From Agromyces flavus (GTDB lineage: Bacteria > Actinomycetota > Actinomycetes > Actinomycetales > Microbacteriaceae), in NCBI RefSeq assembly GCF_900104685.1, contig NZ_LT629755.1, positions 2,852,001-2,916,000 of the forward strand: a stretch of DNA of 64,000 nucleotides, read 5' to 3'. Under the pieces are notes generated by a model. The model made no database searches. It was given only the letters and a program-made list of their open reading frames with translations, and was not told the origin of the DNA. Within the stretch, counting starts at the first letter, position 1. Each line of letters begins with the position of its first letter. A program made the position numbers and the translations under genes. Shown here one piece after another: positions 58,317-64,000 of this stretch.

Positions 58317-59536
58317 GGCGCGATCCCCGCGAGCGCCGGCTTGAAGCCGAGGCGCACGTTCTCGCAGCAGCCGGGACGGCACACGTCGTACCAGGGACCG
58401 AGGTCGGTGACGTGAGGGCGCTCCGCAGCGGGCGTGCCGTTCACGCGCTCCATGACGAGGTCGACGAGGCCTGCGACGTAGGCGGGGTGGATGCCCGGCG
58501 TCGGCACGCGGACGGCGGCGAGCCCGTGCTCGGCCGCGGTCGCCATGGCCTCCTCGTCGAGGTCCCACATGACCTCCATGTGGTCGCTGACGAACCCGAG
58601 CGGCACGATCACGACGGCCTTGCGGCCCGCCGCGGGGAGTTCGGCGATCGCGTCGTTCACGTCGGGCTCGAGCCACGGCTGCGTCGGAGGGCCGGACCGC
58701 GACTGGTAGACGAGCTGCCAGGGCACGTCGGCGGCGCCGGCCTCGCGCATGACGACCTCGGCGACCGCGCGGTGCTGCGCGGCGTACGCGCCGCCCTCGC
58801 CGAACCCGCGCTCGGCGGGGCCCGACTTCGCGGCATCCGTCGTCGGGATCGAGTGCGTCGCGAAGAGCACCTCGACCTCGGACGCGCGGCTCAGGCCGGA
58901 GTGCTCGGCCTCGAGCGACGCGAGCGCGTCGCGCACGCCCTCGACGAACGGCTGGACGAACCCGGGGTGGTCGAAGAACTGGCGCACCTTGTCGATGCGG
59001 ACGACACCGCTCAGGCCGGTGTCCTCGAGTGCATCGGCGAAGTCCTCGCGATACTGCCGGCAGCTCGAGTACGAGCTGTACGCGCTCGTCGCGACGGCGA
59101 TGAGATTCGTGAAGCCGCGCTCGCCCGCCTCGCGCACGGCGTCGTTCATGTACGGGTCCCAGTTGCGGTTGCCCCAGATCACCGGCAGGTCGACGCCGCG
59201 ACTCGCGAGCTCGGCCTCGAGCGCCGCCTTGAGCTCGCGGTTGTGCTCGTTGATCGGGCTCACGCCCCCGAAATGGCGATAGTGCACCGCCACCTCCTCG
59301 AGGCGCTCGTCGGGGATGCCCCGGCCACGCGTGACGTTGCGGAGGAACGGGATGACGTCATCCTGGCCCTCGGGTCCGCCGAAGCCGGCGAGCAGGATCG
59401 CGTCGTAGCGCACGGGCGCCTCGACGTGCTCGGGCCCCGACTGGGCCGGCTCGGTCGCGCCGGGCACGATCGCGCCGGGCGCGCAGTACGCCGCCGTGGC
59501 CGGTGCGGGCTTGCGACCGAGGTTCGTCGCCGCCAT
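58313..59536 (-). CDS. hemH: Coproporphyrin ferrochelatase
   Basis: 407 residues. A Pro/Ala-rich N-terminal stretch of about 40 residues precedes the core: AILLAGFGGPEGQDDVIPFL, HYRHFGGVSPINEHN, WGNRNWDPYM, SAYSSYSSCRQYRED, FATHSIPTTDAAKSG, LVYQSRSGPPTQPWLEPDV and LGFVSDHMEVMWDLD. The C-terminal CRPGCC (C386, C390, C391) with the internal Cys in SSCRQ fits the iron-sulfur cluster of actinobacterial enzymes. With hemQ next door it should insert iron into coproporphyrin III (CpfC). The ATG shares a base with the hemQ stop (TAATG). Confidence 0.92.
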   Translation of the reverse strand: MAATNLGRKPAPATAAYCAPGAIVPGATEPAQSGPEHVEAPVRYDAILLAGFGGPEGQDDVIPFLRNVTRGRGIPDERLEEVAVHYRHFGGVSPINEHNRELKAALEAELASRGVDLPVIWGNRNWDPYMNDAVREAGERGFTNLIAVATSAYSSYSSCRQYREDFADALEDTGLSGVVRIDKVRQFFDHPGFVQPFVEGVRDALASLEAEHSGLSRASEVEVLFATHSIPTTDAAKSGPAERGFGEGGAYAAQHRAVAEVVMREAGAADVPWQLVYQSRSGPPTQPWLEPDVNDAIAELPAAGRKAVVIVPLGFVSDHMEVMWDLDEEAMATAAEHGLAAVRVPTPGIHPAYVAGLVDLVMERVNGTPAAERPHVTDLGPWYDVCRPGCCENVRLGFKPALAGIAP

Positions 59537-60273
59537 TACTGCAGCACCTCCACGAGCTCGGCGGTCGAGATGCGACGCCCCGTGTAGAACGGCAGCTCGT
59601 CGCGCACGTGCCGGCGGGCATCGGTCGCGCGCAGGTCGCGCATGAGGTCGACGAGGTCGGTGAGCTCGTCGGACTCGAGCGGCAGCAGCCACTCGTAGTC
59701 GCCCAGCGAGAAGGCCGAGACCGTGTTGGCGATGACGCCCCGGAACGCGGCGCCCTTGCGCCCGTGCTCGGCGAGCATCCGGCCGCGCTCCTCGGGCGGC
59801 AGCAGGTACCACTCGTAGCTGCGCACGAACGGATAGACGGTGAGCCACCCCTTCGGCTCGACGCCGCGCAGGAAGCCCGGCACGTGCGCCTTATTGAACT
59901 CGGCGTCGCGGTGCACGCCCATGGCGTTCCACGTGGGCAGCAGCGCGCGGAACAGGCGCGCTCGGCGCAGTTCGCGCAGCGCCCACTGCAGGCCCTCGGC
60001 GGTCGGGCCGTGCAGCCACAGCATCACGTCGGCGTCGGCGCGGAGGCCGGAGACGTCGTAGATGCCGCGGACGGTCACGCCCTCGTCCTCGACGAGGTTC
60101 ACCACGCCGTCGAGCTCGTCGACGAAGCGCGGGACGTCGTGACCGTCGAGATCGTCAGGGCGGGTCGGGTCCTTGCGCAGCACGGCGAAGAGCGTGTAGC
60201 CCTCGTACGACTGCTCGGCGGTGGAATCGGTCTGGAGCGCGTCAGCTGCCCCTTCGGCAGCGGGGGAAGACAT
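59536..60273 (-). CDS. hemQ: Coproheme decarboxylase (ChdC)
   Basis: 245 residues of the chlorite-dismutase fold. YTLFAVLRKDPT, GIYDVSGLRADADVMLWLHGP, YPFVRSYEWYLLPPEERGRMLAEHG (with the catalytic Tyr) and ANTVSAFSLGDYEWLLPLESDE are the HemQ hallmarks. It turns coproheme into heme b using peroxide. ATG at 60273 has GGAGG about 9 bases upstream. It is the first gene of the hemQ-hemL run and marks the coproporphyrin-dependent pathway. Confidence 0.93.
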   Translation of the reverse strand: MSSPAAEGAADALQTDSTAEQSYEGYTLFAVLRKDPTRPDDLDGHDVPRFVDELDGVVNLVEDEGVTVRGIYDVSGLRADADVMLWLHGPTAEGLQWALRELRRARLFRALLPTWNAMGVHRDAEFNKAHVPGFLRGVEPKGWLTVYPFVRSYEWYLLPPEERGRMLAEHGRKGAAFRGVIANTVSAFSLGDYEWLLPLESDELTDLVDLMRDLRATDARRHVRDELPFYTGRRISTAELVEVLQ

Positions 60274-60342
60274 GCCACTATCCTCCCCCCGCAACCTGAA
60301 AAGACGAAAAGCGCGACGACGGATGCCACGTGGCTCGGCGGA

Positions 60343-61035
60343 TCAGCCGAGCAGCAGCCGCGTCGAGTGCTCGAGGTGCTCGCGGAGCGCGTCGGGCCCG
60401 CGTGACGAGAGCTCGTCGAGGAGCCTCAGGTGCTCGTCGACGAGCGACGCGATGCTGTAGTGCGTGCGCGCGTGCAGGAGGAACAGCAGCAGCTCGCTGC
60501 CGATCGCGGTGTGCGCCTCGATGATCCTCGGGCTTCCGGATGCCGCGACGAGCGCCGCATGGAACTCGGCGTGGCGCCGCTCGACCTCCAGCCACGCGCC
60601 ATCCGCCCCCTCGCCCCCGTCGCCGTCGCCCGCATCGATCGCCGCCATGGCGTCGATCGCCGCACGCGCGGACGCCACCGCATCGCGGGGCAGCACGCCG
60701 CCCGATCGCTCGAGCGCGATGCGCACCGCCTCGACCTCGAGCGCCGAGCGCAGCTGCTGCAGGGCGAGGATCTGGCGACGGTCGAAGCTCGTCACGCGGA
60801 CTCCGCGGTACGGCTCCGCGGTCGCGAGCCGCTCGGCGACGAGACGCTGGAACGCGGCGCGCACGGTGTGCCGGGAGACGCCGAGCCGGGCGGCCCAGGC
60901 CTCCTCGCGCAGCGGGGCGTCGGGACCCAGTGCGCCGCTCAGGATCTCGTCGCGCACCTCAGCCGTGACGCGTTCGACGGCCGTGGTCGCCGAGGCGTGC
61001 CGTTCCGCGCCGGCACTCGGCGCGGCATCCGTCAC
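60343..61035 (-). CDS. GntR family regulator with FCD domain
   Basis: 230 residues. Winged helix (TAEVRDEILSGALGPDAPLREEAWA, LGVSRHTVRAAFQRLVAERL) then an FCD helical domain (ILALQQLRSALEVEAVRIAL, RRHAEFHAALVAASGSPRI, HLRLLDELSSRGPDALREHLEHS). FCD regulators bind carboxylic acids, often with zinc. An acidic Gly-rich loop (GDGDGGEGADG) is unusual. GTG at 61035 is the likely start. It lies on the same strand 69 bases before hemQ and could control it, but no operator is seen. Confidence 0.85.
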   Translation of the reverse strand: MTDAAPSAGAERHASATTAVERVTAEVRDEILSGALGPDAPLREEAWAARLGVSRHTVRAAFQRLVAERLATAEPYRGVRVTSFDRRQILALQQLRSALEVEAVRIALERSGGVLPRDAVASARAAIDAMAAIDAGDGDGGEGADGAWLEVERRHAEFHAALVAASGSPRIIEAHTAIGSELLLFLLHARTHYSIASLVDEHLRLLDELSSRGPDALREHLEHSTRLLLG

Positions 61036-61042
61036 GGGCCGG

Positions 61043-61339
61043 TCATCGGTCGAGGTTGGCGCGCACCACGAGCCAGACGCCGACGCCCACCGCGACCACC
61101 ACACCCGCCGCGACGGCGATCGCCGCGCCGGGCTGCTCGTCGGCGAAGCGCCGGATGCGAACCCTCGCACGGCCAGTCGCCCGCGCGACGCGCTTGGGGA
61201 CGTTCAGGCGGTCCTCGAGCGCGTTGAGCGTGCCGACGAGCTGGGCCCGCGCGGCCCGGGCGTTGTCGTGCGCCTGAATCCGGGAGAGATTGCGCTGCTG
61301 CGTCTTGTCGAGCTTGACGACCTCAGTCCCGGCTGCCAT
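61043..61339 (-). CDS. DUF3618 family protein
   Basis: 98 residues. A helical N-terminus with LVGTLNALEDRLNVPKRVARATGRARVR, followed by one span near the C-terminus (AAIAVAAGVVVAVGVGVWLVV), matches DUF3618, a small membrane protein family usually encoded with holin-like and YtxH proteins. ATG at 61339 with AAGGGG upstream lies inside the end of the holin-like gene (17-base overlap), so the two are coupled. Function unknown, perhaps an envelope-stress component. Confidence 0.83.
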   Translation of the reverse strand: MAAGTEVVKLDKTQQRNLSRIQAHDNARAARAQLVGTLNALEDRLNVPKRVARATGRARVRIRRFADEQPGAAIAVAAGVVVAVGVGVWLVVRANLDR

Positions 61340-61730
61340 ACGCACCCCTTCCGGTGATCGCGTCGATGTCCTGTCGGACGCTCTCGATCGACTCGAGCGG
61401 CTCGCTTCCGCGGCGGAAGTTCGCGAGCGCGATGCCGACCAGGATCGCGATGATCAGCAGCAGGACGCCCGAGACGATGAGCGCCGCGGCCCATCCCGGC
61501 ATCACGAGCGAGAGCGCGAGGATGCCGGTCGCGATGAGCGTTCCGAGCAGGAAGATGCCGACGAATGCGGCGGCGGCGACGAGCCCTGCGCCGATCCCGA
61601 AGTGCTTCGCCTTGTAGCTGAGCTCGGCCTTGACCTGGTCGAGCTCAGCGCGGACGAGCGCCGAGATCTGGTCGGGCAGTTCGCCGACGAGCGTGAAGAG
61701 CGACCGCTCGTCGTTCAGTGGTGCAGCCAT
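61323..61730 (-). CDS. Phage-holin-like (DUF1469) membrane protein
   Basis: 135 residues. N-terminal LFTLVGELPDQISALVRAELDQVKAELSYKAK (a helix in front of the membrane), then two spans (GLVAAAAFVGIFLLGTLIA and AALIVSGVLLLIIAILVGIA) and a polar tail. This is the actinobacterial holin superfamily III/DUF1469 pattern. Despite the name, such chromosomal genes are not part of a prophage here. Overlaps DUF3618 and is 24 bases after the YtxH-like gene. Confidence 0.83.
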   Translation of the reverse strand: MAAPLNDERSLFTLVGELPDQISALVRAELDQVKAELSYKAKHFGIGAGLVAAAAFVGIFLLGTLIATGILALSLVMPGWAAALIVSGVLLLIIAILVGIALANFRRGSEPLESIESVRQDIDAITGRGAYGSRD

Positions 61731-61754
61731 CGGGAGTCCACCTCCGAGGGTCGG

Positions 61755-62177
61755 TCAGGACGAGCTCGAGGTCGAACCCGAGCTCGTCGACGAGCCGGAG
61801 CCGGACTTCGGCTTCGATGCGGGCTTCGCGCTCGACGCGGTCGACTTCGCAGACGAGGGCGACGACGAGGCCGTGGTGGTCGGCTTCGACGGCGTCGATG
61901 ACGCCGACCGGGCCGCGGACGACCGGGCGGTCGACGAGTTCTGCGAGCCCGACATCTGGGCCACGAGCTTCTTGGCGCCGTCGAGGACGTTCTCGCCGAC
62001 GTCGCCGGCGCGGCTCATCGCGAAGTCCTTCACGGTCTGGACGCCCTCCTGGACCTTCGGCTGGTTCCAGACGTCCTGTGCCGCCCTGCGGATCTGCTCG
62101 TAACGTTCGCGACCGGCGCGCGTGCCCAGCACGTAGCCCACGCCGAGTCCGACGACGAAGAGGAACTTGCCCTTCAT
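61755..62177 (-). CDS. YtxH-like protein with Ser/Lys-rich tail
   Basis: 140 residues. A short N-terminal span (FLFVVGLGVGYVLGTRAGRERYEQI) is followed by an amphipathic helix and, from about residue 78, a low-complexity Ser/Ala/Lys/Pro/Thr tail ending in SGSTSSSS. The first 60 residues fit YtxH-type general-stress membrane proteins. The tail is likely disordered and exposed. First gene of the small envelope trio; a promoter candidate lies upstream. ATG at 62177. Confidence 0.8.
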   Translation of the reverse strand: MKGKFLFVVGLGVGYVLGTRAGRERYEQIRRAAQDVWNQPKVQEGVQTVKDFAMSRAGDVGENVLDGAKKLVAQMSGSQNSSTARSSAARSASSTPSKPTTTASSSPSSAKSTASSAKPASKPKSGSGSSTSSGSTSSSS

Positions 62178-62219
62178 GTGCACCCCATCCCCGCTGCGGT
62201 TCCGGACAGCAGTCACTCC

Positions 62220-62247
62220 AGCGTAGACCCCGACGACCGCCGCGCAA
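62220..62247 (-). promoter_or_regulatory. Candidate sigma-70-type promoter of envelope trio
   Basis: On the minus strand TTGCGC (62242-62247), 16-base spacer, TACGCT (62220-62225), giving a leader of about 40 bases before the YtxH-like start. Confidence 0.35.
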
Positions 62248-62288
62248 GGGGGTTGCGGGCGGTTCGCGCGGAGAATATTCCGCTGCGG

Positions 62289-63920
62289 CTATGCATCTCC
62301 GGCGTCGTCGGCCGGCTCGGCGATCCGGAGCGCCAGGTGACGGATGCGTCCGGCCGCCTCGATCGCGTGCGGCACGACCGACGCGAGCCCGGTGCCCGCG
62401 ACCCACGAACCGGTGAGTGCGAGGCCCGACCGGTCCTCGAGCGACGCCTCGAGCGCGCGCACGCGAGCGGGCTGGCCGACCGCCGCCTGCGAGAGCGCGT
62501 CGCGCCACGCACTGCGACCCGCCGCGCGCACCTGCGAGCGGTCGAGTGCGACGCCGAGGAGCGCCGACGCGTCGCGGACCGCGAGTTCGGTCACCGCGTC
62601 GTCCGCGAGTCCGGTGAGCGGATTGGTCGCACTCGCGCGCCCGTACGAGAGGCGGACGACCTGTCGGCCGCCGGCCGCCTCGGCGAGCCACGACCACTTC
62701 GCCGTCGAGTGCGTGAGCGCCTTGGCGGTCACATCCGGCGCATCGGCGGCGACGAGCACGCCCGTGCCGCGCGGCGCGGCGTCGAGCTCGGGCGCGTCGA
62801 GCACGAGCGTGACGAGCTCGACGGATGCCGCGTCGGGCCAGGCCTGCTCGAGCGCGCCGTCGGGTGCGACCCCGGCGAGCAGTCCGCGCGAGACGTGCGC
62901 CGGCGTGGCGACGATCGCGAAGCGCGCATCGACGACGACGCGTCCGGCGTCGAGCGCGGAGTCCTTCCGCGCGGCGGTCTCGGTGACGACACTCGTCGCG
63001 GGTGCGGCCGACGCGGCACCCGCAACGTCTGTCGTCTCCACGCTCGATTCGCCGATCGCGCGCCAGGACGACGCGACCGCGCCGGCGTCGGACGGCCGCG
63101 CCGGCAGCGCCTCGAGTCCGGTCACTCGCACGCCCGTCCGGACGTCGGCGCCGAACCGCTCGAGCTCGGCGACGAGGGCATCGACGAGCGTGTGCATGCC
63201 GCCGCGGAGGCCGAGCACCGCGCTGCCCGCGCGGCGCGCCTCGACGAGCTGCCCGACCCCGCCCGAGAGGGAACCGGCCCGCGTCATCGCCTCGTTGAGG
63301 CCGGGGGCGACCACGTCGACGTCGAGGTCGTCGGGGTCGGTCGAGTACACGCCCGCCGAGATCGGCGTGACGAGGCGGTCGAGCACCGCCGCGCCCATGC
63401 GCTGGCGCACGAGCGGGCCCAGGCGTTCGGCGCGCCCGATCTTCAGGATGGGCGTGATGCGGTCCCGCCATGCGCGCCAGGCCCCGCGCCATCCGATGAT
63501 CGCCCGAACGTCGTCGCCGAGCGGGTTGGCTGGGATGCCCAGCACGCCGGTGCGCGGCAGCGGTGCGGCACGGCGTTCGCCGCGGTCGCCCCACACGAGC
63601 CAGGCGCCGCCGCGGTTCGGCGGCACGATCCGGTCCTCGAGGCCGAGACGGCCGAGCAGCTCGGCGACCGAGCCGTTGCGCGTCGCGAAGGACTCGGCGC
63701 CGCTGTCGAGCGCCAGGCCGTCCAAGTCGATGCGGCCGACGCATCCACCGGGCCGTTCGGCGTGCTCGAGCACCACCACGCCGAGTCCGAGGCGGGCGCA
63801 TTCGAGTCCGGCCACGAGGCCCGCCACACCGCCGCCGATCACCACGACGTCGGCAGAGCGACGCTCCTCGCCCGGCGTCGCGACCGGGTCGGCGGATGGA
63901 GCGGGCTCGGCGGTGCTCAT
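62289..63920 (-). CDS. hemY: Coproporphyrinogen III oxidase (CgoX, HemY/HemG type)
   Basis: 543 residues, an FAD amine-oxidase-fold enzyme. N-terminal VVVIGGGVAGLVAGLECARLG with VVLEHAERPGG (residues about 25-60), LALDSGAESFATRNGSVAELL, then a C-terminal GSWVAGTGLASVVPHAIEAAGR FAD-closing segment (split). It oxidises coproporphyrinogen III to coproporphyrin III for HemH. Longer than most homologs owing to an Ala/Ser/Thr-rich insert around residues 285-320 (ETTDVAGAASAAPATS). The ATG overlaps the hemE stop (ATGA). Confidence 0.9.
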   Translation of the reverse strand: MSTAEPAPSADPVATPGEERRSADVVVIGGGVAGLVAGLECARLGLGVVVLEHAERPGGCVGRIDLDGLALDSGAESFATRNGSVAELLGRLGLEDRIVPPNRGGAWLVWGDRGERRAAPLPRTGVLGIPANPLGDDVRAIIGWRGAWRAWRDRITPILKIGRAERLGPLVRQRMGAAVLDRLVTPISAGVYSTDPDDLDVDVVAPGLNEAMTRAGSLSGGVGQLVEARRAGSAVLGLRGGMHTLVDALVAELERFGADVRTGVRVTGLEALPARPSDAGAVASSWRAIGESSVETTDVAGAASAAPATSVVTETAARKDSALDAGRVVVDARFAIVATPAHVSRGLLAGVAPDGALEQAWPDAASVELVTLVLDAPELDAAPRGTGVLVAADAPDVTAKALTHSTAKWSWLAEAAGGRQVVRLSYGRASATNPLTGLADDAVTELAVRDASALLGVALDRSQVRAAGRSAWRDALSQAAVGQPARVRALEASLEDRSGLALTGSWVAGTGLASVVPHAIEAAGRIRHLALRIAEPADDAGDA

Positions 63921-64000
63921 CGACCGGCCTCGTGCACCAGCTCGACCACGCGCGTGAGCACCTCGGGGTCGGTCTCGGGCGGCACGCCGTGTCCGAGGTT
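63917..64000 (-). CDS. hemE: Uroporphyrinogen decarboxylase, C-terminal end only
   Basis: Partial gene running off the right edge. The last 27 codons read NLGHGVPPETDPEVLTRVVE then LVHEAGR and stop; the NLGHGV-P-x-T segment is the conserved C-terminal hallmark of HemE. The stop overlaps the hemY start. It would convert uroporphyrinogen III to coproporphyrinogen III. Confidence 0.88.
   Translation of the reverse strand, partial: NLGHGVPPETDPEVLTRVVELVHEAGR

Noticed and set aside
61323..62177. Holin-like and YtxH genes as prophage remnants
   Set aside because: No integrase, portal, capsid or endolysin genes nearby; such trios are common chromosomal genes in actinobacteria.
61645..63801. 718-codon minus-strand frame overlapping hemY in another frame
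   Set aside because: Arg-rich shadow of hemY; hemY has FAD motifs and the hemE overlap.

Overview
The window is very GC-rich (visibly above 70 percent, with third codon positions almost all G or C). Gene content and protein style fit an actinobacterium of the Microbacteriaceae, plausibly Agromyces-like: coproporphyrin-type heme genes, DUF7882, DUF6226, MSMEG_6728 and DUF559 proteins, F420-type LLM oxidoreductases. The genus is an inference. I see no rRNA, tRNA, CRISPR array, insertion sequence or prophage; this reads as chromosome backbone with scattered accessory genes.

Layout. 0-5 kb: small basic or charged proteins, an SDR dehydrogenase, an MSMEG_6728-type protein, a ROK regulator, an alpha/beta hydrolase. 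5-20 kb: amino-acid catabolism, with dimethylargininase (ddaH), an Lrp/AsnC regulator, arginine deiminase (arcA) with an APC permease, and a 1211-residue PutA facing a LysR regulator. Within this block lie two tandem membrane paralogs, a RimK-like ATP-grasp ligase carrying an RCK_C tail with a divergent retropepsin-like protease, and a PfkB kinase. 21-29 kb: a WYL regulator and DrrAB-type ABC exporter around a perfect palindrome, a phytoene-desaturase-like flavoprotein, SRPBCC and AI-2E proteins, then a DUF7882/MarR pair around an AT-rich palindrome. 30-41 kb: thioesterase, (methyl)citrate synthase and PrpD separated by a DUF559 nuclease-like gene, SufS-SufU, a 3-hydroxyisobutyryl-CoA hydrolase-like enzyme, a LysE exporter, TrhO and a YcaQ-like protein. 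42-48 kb: four beta-lactamase-fold lipoproteins, three of which have lost the catalytic motifs, plus an LssY_C membrane pair. 48-54 kb: a class V aminotransferase, a PEP-mutase-like enzyme, a BcrA-type ABC pair, an AlkZ-like protein, DUF1304.

54-64 kb is heme synthesis on the minus strand: hemE (C-terminus only)-hemY, then three small envelope proteins and a GntR regulator, then hemQ-hemH-hemC-hemD-hemB-hemL. Stop/start overlaps link hemE-hemY and every junction from hemQ to hemL except hemD-hemB, where a 193-nt gap contains a C(UUCG)G hairpin. hemQ, a cysteine-rich hemH and hemY point to the coproporphyrin-dependent route.

Two genome-wide habits stand out. Many genes have a TANNNT hexamer ending 6-8 nt before the start codon and no Shine-Dalgarno, suggesting leaderless mRNAs; this also helped choose starts. 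The decamer CGGATG(C/G)CGC occurs dozens of times in both orientations, inside and outside genes, far more than base composition predicts.
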